Shown piece by piece: positions 34,609 through 42,898 of a stretch of 64,000 bases of DNA. A program made the translations under genes and the position numbers. Each line of letters opens with the position of its first letter. Position 1 is the stretch's first letter. The stretch is from CAVSWN01 sp963770995 (GTDB taxonomy: Bacteria; Acidobacteriota; Vicinamibacteria; Vicinamibacterales; CAVVIG01). The notes under the pieces are model-generated. The model ran no database searches. It was not told the origin of the DNA and saw only the letters and a program-made list of their open reading frames with translations. The stretch is taken from the NCBI GenBank assembly GCA_963770995.1, contig CAVYRS010000001.1, forward strand, positions 2,046,001 to 2,110,000, read 5' to 3'.

Positions 34609-35922
34609 ATGAGCGCGTCGAGCACCCGTACAAGTCGCCGGCACTTCTTCAAGCTGCTCGCGGGCAGCCCGCTCCTCGCCTTGGTCTACCCAACCCTTGC
34701 GCCGAGTTGGCAGCGGGCGCTCGCGCGGGAGCTGCAGACCGGCGCAGCCGCCACGCAGGGGACCGCCCTCGATGTCCATCTGACGGGGCAGCTGATCGAG
34801 TCGGCGGATCAGGCGATCAACGTGTGGGATTTCGAGCGCGTCGCCCATGCGAACACGCTGCCCCAGCATTGGGCCTACATCCACATGGGTGTCGACGATT
34901 TCGAAACGAGAATGGCCAACCGGGAGGGCTTCCAGCGGCTCATGCTTCGCCCCCGCCGACTGGGTCCCGAAGCGACGAGGCTGGATACATCGGTCACGTT
35001 GTTCGGACGTCAATGGAGCACCCCGCTGTTTCTCTGCCCGGTCGCGGCGCTCGAGGCCTATCACACCGAGGGCGAGAGCGGCGCGGCGCGAGCGGCGAAG
35101 GCGAGGGGCATCCTGCAGATCCAGTCGCACCAGAGCTCGCAATCGTACGAAGCCATCGCCGAGGCGAGGGGTGAACCGCATTGGTTCCAGCTCTATGCGA
35201 ACGCGGACTGGGACGTCACCCGGAAAACGATCCAAAAGGTGGCAGGGTTGGGCTGTCCGGTCCTCGTCTGGACCATCGATCTGCTGGGCGGCAGCAATCG
35301 CGAGTTGGCGAGACGTTCCCTCGGAAGCGAAGGCACGCGGCAGGCGGCATGCCAGAGTTGCCACAACCACAAGCAGGGCTATCAGAGACCGATGCATCGC
35401 GGCGTGCAAGGCCCTCCCGGAGCTCGTCACCCGTTCACCTGGGAGTACGTCAAGCGTCTCAAGGATGCCACTCCTATGAAGGTCGTGCTGAAGGGCATCG
35501 TGACGCGCGAGGAGGCGGAGCAGGCGGTTGAGAGTGGCGCCGACGGCGTATTCGTGTCGAATCATGGAGGCCGCGCGGAGAACAGCCTACGTTCGACGAT
35601 CGAGAGTCTTCCGGAAGTGGTCGCCGGCGTAAAGGGCAGGGTCCCGGTTATGGTCGACAGCGGTGTCCGCCGCGGAGCGGATATTTTCAAGGCCCTGGCG
35701 CTCGGCGCCGACGCGGTGGGGATCGGCCGGCCCTATGTGTGGGGCCTCGGCGCGTTCGGCCAGCAAGGCGTGGACAAGACCATCGAGATGCTCCTCGATG
35801 AGTTCAGAATGGTGATGCGGCAGACGCGGACGACCGCGCTCAAGCAGATCGGACCGCAGTTCGTGATGGAAGGAAAAGTGCCCATCATGATGCGTCACAA
35901 CAGCCTGGGCTTCGGCCTCTGA
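34609..35922 (+). CDS. Tat-exported FMN-dependent alpha-hydroxy-acid dehydrogenase with a CxxCH motif
   Basis: 437 residues. The N-terminus TSRRHFFKLLAG followed by a hydrophobic run is a twin-arginine signal, so a folded, FMN-loaded enzyme is exported. The core is the lactate/glycolate oxidase family TIM barrel: LDTSVTLFGRQWSTPLFLCPVA, ILQIQSHQSSQSYE, HWFQLYANADWD, VLVWTIDLLGG, KVVLKGIVTREEAEQAVESGADGVFVSNHGG (catalytic H319 and R322), VMVDSGVRRGADIFKALALGADAVGIGRP. Between the barrel strands, in the variable loop 4 region, is CQSCH (C248-C251-H252), a c-type heme-binding pattern not usual in this family. It heads a run of exported redox proteins (YceI, CHRD, cytochrome-PQQ enzyme), with 27 bases to the next gene. 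Confidence 0.85.
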   Translation: MSASSTRTSRRHFFKLLAGSPLLALVYPTLAPSWQRALARELQTGAAATQGTALDVHLTGQLIESADQAINVWDFERVAHANTLPQHWAYIHMGVDDFETRMANREGFQRLMLRPRRLGPEATRLDTSVTLFGRQWSTPLFLCPVAALEAYHTEGESGAARAAKARGILQIQSHQSSQSYEAIAEARGEPHWFQLYANADWDVTRKTIQKVAGLGCPVLVWTIDLLGGSNRELARRSLGSEGTRQAACQSCHNHKQGYQRPMHRGVQGPPGARHPFTWEYVKRLKDATPMKVVLKGIVTREEAEQAVESGADGVFVSNHGGRAENSLRSTIESLPEVVAGVKGRVPVMVDSGVRRGADIFKALALGADAVGIGRPYVWGLGAFGQQGVDKTIEMLLDEFRMVMRQTRTTALKQIGPQFVMEGKVPIMMRHNSLGFGL

Positions 35923-35949
35923 CGTCGACGGGGGAAAGGAGCGCTCGAA

Positions 35950-36606
35950 ATGTCGAGACGAGCGTGGATCATCTCGAGACGGGGCGGGGTCTGTGCCGGC
36001 CTTGCCGTCCTGCTCGTGCAGCCGGCGCGCGCACAGCAGCCCAATGTCGACTTCACCATCTCCGGTACTTCGACGGTTCGCAGTTGGACCTGCTCGGCGA
36101 AGGGCGTGATGGCGTTCACCCCTGGCGCGGGGTCCGCACAGCCGGCTCCGGGGTTCGCCAGCGGCGTTCAGAGAGCGACCGTCACGGTTTCGGTGAAGGC
36201 CTTCACCTGCCCCAACGAGGAGATGACGCAACATCTCCTCGAGGCCATGAAAGCCGACAAGTTCAGCGAGATCGTGTACCGCCTGGAAAAGTATGAGGTG
36301 ACCGGCGGACAGGCTCAGGGAGGCGGCCGACAGAACGAGACGACCACCAGCGCAGTGGAGCAGCCGACGGGCGGCCAGTCGGCCGGCGGACAGGCCCAGG
36401 CGACCGGCACGCTGACAATCACTGGTGTGACCCAGCCGATCAGCTTCCCAATCGCCTTGAAACCATCGTCTCAGGGCGTGCAGGTCGAGGGGAACACGCG
36501 GCTCGACATGACGAAGTTCGGCGTGGATCCACCGGTTGTCATGCTTGGTCTGCTGAAGGTGGGACCGCAAATCCGCATTGAGTTCAAGGGTGTTGTCGCC
36601 AAGTAA
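35950..36606 (+). CDS. YceI-like periplasmic protein
   Basis: 218 residues with a signal peptide (RRAWIISRRGGVCAGLAVLLVQPARAQ). The beta-barrel pattern of the YceI lipocalin-like family is visible: VDFTISGTSTVRSWTCSAKG, VTVSVKAFTCPNEEMTQHLLEAMKADKFSEIVYRLE, GTLTITGVTQPISFPI, and NTRLDMTKFGVDPP near the end. A glycine/glutamine-rich insertion separates the middle strands. Family members bind polyisoprenoids such as quinones in the periplasm, which would fit the redox genes on either side. An AGGAG site precedes the ATG. The 3' end overlaps the start of the CHRD gene. Confidence 0.85.
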   Translation: MSRRAWIISRRGGVCAGLAVLLVQPARAQQPNVDFTISGTSTVRSWTCSAKGVMAFTPGAGSAQPAPGFASGVQRATVTVSVKAFTCPNEEMTQHLLEAMKADKFSEIVYRLEKYEVTGGQAQGGGRQNETTTSAVEQPTGGQSAGGQAQATGTLTITGVTQPISFPIALKPSSQGVQVEGNTRLDMTKFGVDPPVVMLGLLKVGPQIRIEFKGVVAK

Positions 36607-37042
36607 ACAGAACGTTCTGCTGAGCCTCGCTGCACTGACGCTCGGCTCGATGGTCGCGGCCCAGGGCACGAGAACCTTCAAGGCCAGACTCTCGCCCGTA
36701 CCGATCGACGTGACGATGCAGGCCACGATCAGCGGCTCGGGATCGGTGTCGGCAGTGCTCACCGGGGCGAAGTTGACGATCACGGGCAGCTTCGACGGAC
36801 TCAAATCTCCCGCGACGATCGTGCAGATGCACAAGAGTCCCAACCGTGGCATGCGCGGACCGGTGATCTTCGACCTGACGGCGTCGGCCGGCACGAGCGG
36901 TATCATCAGCGGATTGATCGATCTCACAGCGGCGCAGATCGCCGACCTCGAAAAGGGCCGCCTCTACGTGCAACTGCACAGCGAGAAAGCGCCCGACGGG
37001 AACCTGTGGGGCTGGTTGCTGCCGCCGGAGGGAAAACGATGA
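36590..37042 (+). CDS. Secreted CHRD-domain protein
   Basis: About 150 residues from the GTG at 36590 (TTG at 36578 is an alternative), overlapping the end of the YceI gene. A signal peptide (KQNVLLSLAALTLGSMVAAQG) leads to a CHRD domain: FKARLSP at the start, GSGSVSAVLTGAKLTITGSFDGLKSPATIVQMHKSP, GPVIFDLTAS, then LEKGRLYVQLHSEKAPDGNLWGWLLP. CHRD domains are beta folds of unknown biochemical function in exported proteins. The TGA overlaps the ATG of the cytochrome-PQQ gene (ATGA at 37039-37042). Confidence 0.82.
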   Translation: MLSPSKQNVLLSLAALTLGSMVAAQGTRTFKARLSPVPIDVTMQATISGSGSVSAVLTGAKLTITGSFDGLKSPATIVQMHKSPNRGMRGPVIFDLTASAGTSGIISGLIDLTAAQIADLEKGRLYVQLHSEKAPDGNLWGWLLPPEGKR

Positions 37043-39273
37043 ACTCGTCCTCTGTCGTGTCCGCTGCGGTATTCGGCCTGTCCGTCGCGGTCATCGCCGG
37101 CCAGCAGGCGCCGGCGTCTGTCTTCACCGCCGATCAGGCGGCCTCGGGCCGGGCCGGCTACACAGCCAACTGCGCGAGCTGCCATCGGCCCGATCTGGCC
37201 GGCCTCAACGAAGCGCCGCAGCTGGCCGGCGCCGACTTCCTCAACAAGTGGCGCGCCCGGACGACACGCGATCTCTTCGAGTACACCCAGAGCGCGATGC
37301 CGCCCTCGGGCGAGAACCTTGGCGCCGATCAGTATCTCGCGATCACCGCGTTCATCCTGCAGGCCAACGGCGCCGCGCCCGGCGCGCAGCCGATGACGGC
37401 GACGACCACGGCGCCGATCGGCAGCGTCGCCACGGGCGCCGCACAGACGACGGCCGGCGCGGGCGCGACACAGCCTCAGGGACGCGGCGGTCAGCCCGCC
37501 GTTGGACGCGGCGGACGGGGCGGAAGCGACGACCCCGAGTCGGCGGGTCCCGGGCGCGGCGGGCGCGGCGCGGCTCCGGCGGCGGGCGTCGTCGGCCTCA
37601 CGGTGTCGGGCGAGGTGAAGAACTACGTGCCGGTCACCGACGAGATGCTGCGCAACCAGGACGCCGGCGACTGGCTGATGGCACGCCGCAACTACCAGGG
37701 CTGGAGCAGCACTCCGCTGACGCAGGTCACGCGAGACAATGTCAAGGATCTGCAGCTCGCGTGGGTGTGGGCGATGAACGACGCGCAGACCAACGAGCCG
37801 ACACCCATCGTCCACAACGGCGTCATGTATCTCACCAATACCACGAACATCGTCCAGGCGCTCGATGCGAAGACTGGTGAGTTGATTTGGGAACATCGCC
37901 TCGGTCCGAACGCCGTCACCGGGATGGGTGCGATGCGGAACATGGCGATCTACCAGGACCAGGTGTTCGTGGCGACGACGGATGCGCGGCTCGTCGCGCT
38001 CGAGGCCAGGACCGGTAAGAAAGTGTGGGACACCCGGATCGCCGAACGCTCGAAGGGCTACACGAACACGGCCGGGCCGATCGTCATCAAGGGGGTCGTG
38101 GTGAACGGGCTGGTCGGGTGCGCCCAGTTCGGCAACGACGGCTGCTGGATCAGCGGGTACGACGCCGCCACCGGCAAGCCACTGTGGAAATTCAATACGA
38201 TCGCAAGAACGGGACAGCCCGGCGCGGACACCTGGGGCACCCTCGCCGACAACCTGCGCGTCGGCGGGGAAACCTGGATTGCGGGCAGCTACGATCCGGA
38301 TCTCGATCTCATGTACTGGGGCACGGCGCAGGCCAAGCCCTGGATGCGGGCGAGCCGCGGCGCGACCAACTTCGACAACGCCCTGTACACAAGTGCGACG
38401 CTGGCGCTGCGGCCGAAGGACGGCACGCTCGCGTGGCACTACCAGCACGCGCCCGGCGAGTCGCTGGATCTCGACGAAGTGTTCGAACGGGTGCTCGTCG
38501 ACATCGGCGATCAGAAAGTCGTCTTCACAATCGGAAAGCCCGGCATCCTGTGGAAGCTCGATCGGCGGACGGGCAAGTTCCTCGACTACAAGGAAACGAT
38601 CTTCCAGAACGTGTTCGAGTCGATCGATCCGAAGACCGGCACGCCCACCTATCGCGCTGACATCCTCGAGCAGAAGACGGGCGAGTGGGTGCCCGCGTGT
38701 CCGAGCACGGAAGGCGGCCACAACTGGCAGGCGATGAGCTATCACGCTGGCACGGGTCTCCTGATCATTCCGCTCAGCCAGTCGTGCATGGAGATGAACG
38801 GCCGCAAGCTCGAGTTCACGAACGGATCGGGCGGCACCGGCGCCGACCGCCGCTTCTTCGAGATGCCGGGGAGCGACGGCCACATCGGCAAGCTCGCCGC
38901 CTACGACGTGAAGACGATGAAGGAAGTGTGGAGCCGCGAGCAGCGCGCGCCGTTCCTGACCGCCGTGCTGACGACGGCGAGCGGGATCGGGTTCGTGGGC
39001 GATCTCGATCGCACGTTCCGCGCCTTCGACGTTCGGACGGGCGACACGCTGTGGCAGACGCGACTCGGCACGGCAGTGATGGGCTATCCCGTTGCGTTCA
39101 GCGTCGGCGGCCGCGAGTACATCGCGGTCACGACGGGCGCGCAAGGCGGCGGGAGCCCAAGGATGGTGCCGCGCACGATCGCGCCGGATATTCGACCTGC
39201 CCAATCGGGGAACGCCATTTACGTATTCGCGCTCCCTGAACGATCCGGCCGAGCGGGCAGCGGAGGCCAGTGA
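37039..39273 (+). CDS. Exported PQQ-dependent dehydrogenase with N-terminal cytochrome c domain
   Basis: 744 residues from the ATG at 37039, with GGAGGG at 37027-37032. Order: signal peptide; cytochrome c domain with CASCH (C45, C48, H49) and the axial Met in SAMPPSGENLG; a long glycine/alanine/arginine-rich linker (about 115-190); then an eight-bladed PQQ propeller of the methanol/ethanol dehydrogenase type (WLMARRNYQGWSSTPLTQVTRDNVKDLQLAWVWAM, repeated W-docking motifs such as GELIWEHRL, GKKVWDTRI, GKPLWKFNT, GDTLWQTRLG). Electrons from alcohol oxidation would pass to the fused heme. Most quinohemoproteins have the cytochrome at the C-terminus, so the order here is less common. Last gene of the redox operon. 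Confidence 0.9.
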   Translation: MNSSSVVSAAVFGLSVAVIAGQQAPASVFTADQAASGRAGYTANCASCHRPDLAGLNEAPQLAGADFLNKWRARTTRDLFEYTQSAMPPSGENLGADQYLAITAFILQANGAAPGAQPMTATTTAPIGSVATGAAQTTAGAGATQPQGRGGQPAVGRGGRGGSDDPESAGPGRGGRGAAPAAGVVGLTVSGEVKNYVPVTDEMLRNQDAGDWLMARRNYQGWSSTPLTQVTRDNVKDLQLAWVWAMNDAQTNEPTPIVHNGVMYLTNTTNIVQALDAKTGELIWEHRLGPNAVTGMGAMRNMAIYQDQVFVATTDARLVALEARTGKKVWDTRIAERSKGYTNTAGPIVIKGVVVNGLVGCAQFGNDGCWISGYDAATGKPLWKFNTIARTGQPGADTWGTLADNLRVGGETWIAGSYDPDLDLMYWGTAQAKPWMRASRGATNFDNALYTSATLALRPKDGTLAWHYQHAPGESLDLDEVFERVLVDIGDQKVVFTIGKPGILWKLDRRTGKFLDYKETIFQNVFESIDPKTGTPTYRADILEQKTGEWVPACPSTEGGHNWQAMSYHAGTGLLIIPLSQSCMEMNGRKLEFTNGSGGTGADRRFFEMPGSDGHIGKLAAYDVKTMKEVWSREQRAPFLTAVLTTASGIGFVGDLDRTFRAFDVRTGDTLWQTRLGTAVMGYPVAFSVGGREYIAVTTGAQGGGSPRMVPRTIAPDIRPAQSGNAIYVFALPERSGRAGSGGQ

Positions 39274-39289
39274 TCCGGCCACAACGCAA

Positions 39290-39354
39290 CCACGAAAACA
39301 CGAAGCCACGAAAAAGAACGGTTAGGTTTTCTTCATGCTTTCGTGTCTTCGTGG
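39290..39354. repeat. Palindromic repeat (CCACGAAAACACGAAG type), terminator-like
   Basis: CCACGAAAACACGAAGCCACGAAAAAGAA on the left pairs with TTCATGCTTTCGTGTCTTCGTGG on the right. It lies 16 bases past the PQQ gene, between convergent genes, and may end transcription from both sides. Confidence 0.75.
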
Positions 39355-39380
39355 CTATGCTTGGATTCGTTCTTTTTGCA

Positions 39381-39409
39381 GTACGTGGGGTCCGGCTTTA
39401 GCCGGACCT
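39381..39409 (+). repeat. Palindromic repeat half-unit (GTACGTGGGGTCCGGC type)
   Basis: GTACGTGGGGTCCGGCTTTAGCCGGACC: the first half of the bipartite element complete at 46441-46505 and 48433-48500. Its hairpin is GGTCCGGC-TTTA-GCCGGACC-like. Confidence 0.75.
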
Positions 39410-39426
39410 CGACGTTCTAGCCGGCG

Positions 39427-40137
39427 TCACTTCTTCCACCGATCCGACACCCACCGCCCTGCCCGGCGGAGCGACTCGACATATCCGCCCATCTCGTAGT
39501 GGCCCAGGCCCTCGAGCGCGTCGAACCGGATCGGGCGCCCCATCTTCTCCAGCGCGCGCGCGGTCCGCTCGGCGGGCGCGAACGGCACGACCTGGTCCTC
39601 GCGACTGTGGATGATGTAGGTCGGTATCGTCGCCAGCGCATCCAACGCTTCGTCGCCGGTCGACGCCGCCATCGCGATCGCCGCGGTGAAGAAATCCGCG
39701 TGGCGCGACGCCATGAACCAGGTGCCCCGGCCGCCGAGGCTGAACCCGGTGACGAGGATCCGGCGGCGATCGATGCGGTAGTCGGCCAGGACCTGGTCGA
39801 GCAGCGCCATCACGGCCCGATCTGCGATCGGGTCGGTCCATGACTGCGTCGGGCAGTCGGGCGCGACGATGATCGCGTTGAGGCCGTCGAGGCCGCGGGC
39901 GACCACCTGCTCGACGAAGGCGGCGCCGTAGTACGGCATCCGCGCGCCGCCGGGATGCAGCGCGAGAACGAGCGGCCGCGGATCCTGACCGTTGTAGCCG
40001 CGCGGAATCGCGATCGCGAACCGCATCGGCTCGCGACCCTCGATGGGAAACGTCGATCGATGCAGCCCCGGCCGCGCCGGCTGCGCCGGCTGGAGAAGGC
40101 CGAGGATGGCCGCGGCGATCGTCAGGAAGAGCGGCAT
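39427..40137 (-). CDS. Secreted alpha/beta-hydrolase (esterase, PHB-depolymerase/LpqC-like)
   Basis: 236 residues with a signal peptide (PLFLTIAAAILGLLQPAQPA). Fold markers: FAIAIPRGYN, PLVLALHPGG (oxyanion region), GLNAIIVAPDCP, the nucleophile elbow LVTGFSLGGRGTW (serine in GFSLGG), IPTYIIHSREDQVVPF (acid), and LEGLGHYEMGGYV (histidine). This is the layout of exported esterases such as feruloyl esterase, LpqC and dienelactone-hydrolase-like proteins. The substrate is unknown. It is convergent with the PQQ gene, separated by two palindromic repeats. Confidence 0.82.
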   Translation of the reverse strand: MPLFLTIAAAILGLLQPAQPARPGLHRSTFPIEGREPMRFAIAIPRGYNGQDPRPLVLALHPGGARMPYYGAAFVEQVVARGLDGLNAIIVAPDCPTQSWTDPIADRAVMALLDQVLADYRIDRRRILVTGFSLGGRGTWFMASRHADFFTAAIAMAASTGDEALDALATIPTYIIHSREDQVVPFAPAERTARALEKMGRPIRFDALEGLGHYEMGGYVESLRRAGRWVSDRWKK

Positions 40138-40217
40138 CGCGTTCGTGGTAACGGCGACAGTCTACCGCGGTCGAACCGCGCGTGGTTGTAGCGCGGGTCC
40201 TGAAAGAGCGGGACGCG

Positions 40218-40499
40218 TTAGTCGCCCGACCCTGATGTGTCGTGCGCTCGAATGCGCTCGACTACAAGATTCATGAACGGCTGATCATGATCCGGCGCGT
40301 ACATCCGCCGCAACACGGCCAGGCGACGCGCGGTCCAGTCGTTCGCCTCATCGTCGGGGAGGCCGGCCACCAGCAGGGCAACCGCCGTGTCGAACATGTC
40401 GCACGCCATGCATAGGCGATCAGCCCCCGAACGCTCCGTCAAACGGTCGCGATACCACGCCTCGGCGTCGAGAATCCTGTGGATCTCACTCCGCGGCAC
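40218..40499 (-). CDS. Small protein of unknown function
   Basis: 93 residues from a GTG at 40499, overlapping the end of the upstream nucleotidyltransferase-like fragment by 14 bases. It is all-helical in look (RILDAEAWYRDRLTERSGADRLCMACDMFDTAVALLVAGLPDDEAN, then RRLAVLRRMY), with acidic and arginine-rich faces. No family was recognised. The overlap suggests the two were once a coupled pair, perhaps a toxin-antitoxin or nucleotidyltransferase-partner unit, which is only inference. Confidence 0.5.
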   Translation of the reverse strand: MPRSEIHRILDAEAWYRDRLTERSGADRLCMACDMFDTAVALLVAGLPDDEANDWTARRLAVLRRMYAPDHDQPFMNLVVERIRAHDTSGSGD

Positions 40500-40767
40500 G
40501 TGCGACCTCCCGCCAGGCGTCCTGCACCCTCAAGTCCACCGCCCACCGTTCGATGTACTTGCGATCGAGATCGCGAACCGACGCCACCAGCAGTTCCACG
40601 TCCCGGCGCTGTAGTTCGGATCCGCTCTCCCGCATCCACACGAGCTTCGACAGGATCAAATCCTCCGGAGCCACCAGCCAAACGCTCATGCCGTCGACAA
40701 CCACCGCGCGGCGGCGACGGAATTCTTCCAGACGATACGGTGTTTCCTTCCGAACGATCAAATCCAC
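40486..40767 (-). pseudogene. Truncated nucleotidyltransferase-like protein (C-terminal half)
   Basis: 93 residues that open without a proper start (first codon GTG inside a KVDLIVRK strand). The visible part, VDLIVRKETPYRLEEFRRRRAVVVDGMSVWLVAPEDLILSKLVWMRESGSELQRRDVELLVASVRDLDRKYIERWA, is typical of the second half of small nucleotidyltransferase/AbiEii-like proteins of about 150 residues. The N-terminal half with the expected GS..D.D nucleotidyltransferase motif is absent: upstream there are only short disconnected words. I take it as 5'-truncated. Confidence 0.6.
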
Positions 40768-40822
40768 TTTGACGAGGAACTGCGTGATCCGGAGAGTGTA
40801 AACACTCGCGTCACAGGCTAGG

Positions 40823-42269
40823 TCATTTGATGCCGGCTGACGTGGATCGCCCAGGGAATAACATTTGTCCGAGTTTCGTGTTTTCGTGTCTTCGTGGCTG
40901 ATGCGAGCGGTGGCCGAACTCGCTGAGGATCGTCTCCAGCACCGGAAGCATCATCCCCGCCCGCTTCGCCCGAATCACGAGGTCCCACATCGGCTCGAAT
41001 TTCTTCCAGCCTGCCGCGTACGCCGCGTGGCGCAGACCCGAGAGGACGCTGTCGTGCGCCGCGGCGCCGCGGGCGATCGATCGCCACCGATAGAAATCAT
41101 GATAGGCCCGCCGATAGCCGCGCTCGAGCGCGGCGGCCGACATCCGAGCGGGCCGGAACACTGCGTGGCGCGTGTCATACAGGTCCCAGTTCTCCGTCGT
41201 GATTCGGTCCTGCGCGACCATGCGGCTGTGCAGCGCGGTGCCCGGGTACGGCGTAAGGATGTGAAATGTCGCTGTTTCGATGCCGCGTTCGATCGCCCAG
41301 TCGACCGTTCGCTCGAACACCGACTCGTCGTCGCCGTCCATGCCGAACACGAAGCTGCCGTTGATCATCACGCCCAGGTCGTGCAAGCGATCGGTGGCCT
41401 GCGCGTAGTCGCGGCGAAGGTTCTGGTACTTGTGCTGCTCGACGAGATTCGCCGGGTTGAGCGTCTCGAATCCGACGAAGAGACTGCGCAGGCCGGCCGC
41501 GACGGCCTTCTCCAGAAGACCTGCCGACAGCACCGCGTTCACCGTGCCGGCCGCTTGCCAGAGCCGGCCCATGCCGCGCATGCCATCGAACAGCGCAGTG
41601 GCGAACCGCTTGTCGCCGAATAGATGATCGTCGAGGAAGTACAGGTGCCTTCCCGGCAGCCGTTCGATCTCGGCGAGCGCGGCATCCACCGTCTGCGTGT
41701 AGAACGATCGCCCGCCTTCGAAGAAGGCCTCCTTGTAGCAGAAGTCGCAGACGTGCGGACACCCGCGCGACACGACGATCGAGTTCGGCACCAGGTACAG
41801 CCGGCGCTTGATCAGATCGCGCCGGATCGGCGGCAGCGCGTCGAGCGTTCTGACTTGCGATTGGTAGATCCGCCTCGTCTGCCCTCTCCGGAAGTCGGCG
41901 AGAAACTGCGGCCACGTATCCTCGCCGGGACCGAGAAAGATCGTGTCGGCGTGCGGCAGCGCTTCTTTCGGCAGCGACGTCACGTGAAGGCCGCCGAGCG
42001 CGACGTGCGCGCCTGTGCGCCGGTAGTGATCGGCGATGCGATAGGCGCGGTACGCCGACGTGATGTAGACCTGAATCACCACGAGGTCCGGCGTGTCGCC
42101 GAGATTGAGCCGCTCCACATGCTCGTCCTGGATCTCGATCTCGTCGTCGGGACTCAGGTACGCGGCGAGCGTCGCGAGGCCGAGGGGCGGAAACAGCGAG
42201 GTACTTGATCGGCCGGAAGAACGGGCTCGTCGCTTCCGTCAGCGCCGGCAGAATCATCTTGACGTTCAT
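40823..42269 (-). CDS. B12-binding-domain radical SAM protein (one frameshift)
   Basis: ATG at 42269 overlaps the YjbQ stop (ATGA). The N-terminus NVKMILPALTEATSPFFRPIKY is in one frame; the rest, from SLFPPLGLATLAAYLSP, is in another. Removing a single C near 42203-42206 joins them into about 481 residues. Blocks: a B12-binding-like Rossmann (DLVVIQVYITSAYRAYRIADHYRRTGAHVALGGLHVTSLPKEA), then the radical SAM domain with CPHVCDFCYK (the [4Fe-4S] cysteines, near 41760-41730) and FVGFETLNPANL. The reaction is unknown; relatives modify lipids or cofactors. The C-terminal residues (QPRRHENTKLGQ) come from a palindromic repeat half-unit. Confidence 0.82.
40873..40899 (-). repeat. Half palindromic repeat (TTTCGTGTCTTCGTGGC type)
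   Basis: TTTCGTGTTTTCGTGTCTTCGTGGC matches the right arm of 39290-39354. It is read as the last codons of the radical SAM gene on the minus strand. Confidence 0.6.
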
Positions 42270-42739
42270 CGGCAGGTCTCACCGAGCATCATGACCGAGA
42301 TTTCACGCTCTCGCGGTCCGTCAAGCTCCACGAGGAACACGCGCTGCCAGCGTCCGAGTTGCAACCGGCCGTCGACGATGTTGAGGCAGGCGGAAGTGCC
42401 GAGCAGGAGCGCTCGGCAATGCGCGTGGCCGTTGACGCGCTCGTCGGCGGTGAGGTTCACGGTCCGGACCGCCGGATCGTCGTGCCGATACGCGGTGTCC
42501 TGCGGCGCGGTCTTCTCGAGCAATGACGCGAAGTCGGCATGGAGCAGCGGTTCCTTCTCGTTGACAACGATCGCCGTGGTCGTATGAAGACTCTGGACGT
42601 TGACGAAGCCAAAGCGAAGGCCCGCTTCGGTCACCAGCCGTTCCAGGTAATCGGTGAGATCGAAAAACTCGGTCGCAGTCACGGTCGGGATCCGCAGTGA
42701 TCGGTGCTGGCAGGTCGCGTTGGGCACGAGCGTCTCCAT
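42266..42739 (-). CDS. YjbQ family protein (secondary thiamine-phosphate synthase-like)
   Basis: 157 residues. Family motifs: FDLTDYLERLVTEAGLRFGFVNVQSLHTTTAIVVNEKEPLLHADF, and HDDPAVRTVNLTADERVNGHAHCRALLLGTSACLNIVDGRLQLGRWQRVFLVELDGPREREISV. The NGHAHxRALLLG segment is diagnostic for YjbQ/UPF0047. Members can replace ThiE weakly, but their main role is unclear. The stop overlaps the start of the radical SAM gene, so the two are cotranslated. Confidence 0.9.
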   Translation of the reverse strand: METLVPNATCQHRSLRIPTVTATEFFDLTDYLERLVTEAGLRFGFVNVQSLHTTTAIVVNEKEPLLHADFASLLEKTAPQDTAYRHDDPAVRTVNLTADERVNGHAHCRALLLGTSACLNIVDGRLQLGRWQRVFLVELDGPREREISVMMLGETCR

Positions 42740-42847
42740 TCGAAAGCCTCCTTCAATGTCACGAAGGATGGACTTCGGAGGCGCGGAAGTCTTCAGCGGC
42801 TTGTGAGCGTTGGGTGAGATGAGCGTGAGGGGCGGGAAAGGCTGGAT

Positions 42848-42898
42848 GGGCAGGATAGGCTGGATGGAAAACTCCTGCCCTTCCTGCCTATCCTGCCC
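42848..42898. repeat. Inverted repeat GGGCAGGATAGGC / GCCTATCCTGCCC
   Basis: Perfect 13-base arms (42848-42860 and 42886-42898) with a 25-base centre. The right arm holds the stop codon of the minus-strand membrane protein gene ending at 42888. Possible terminator, though without a T-run. Confidence 0.8.
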
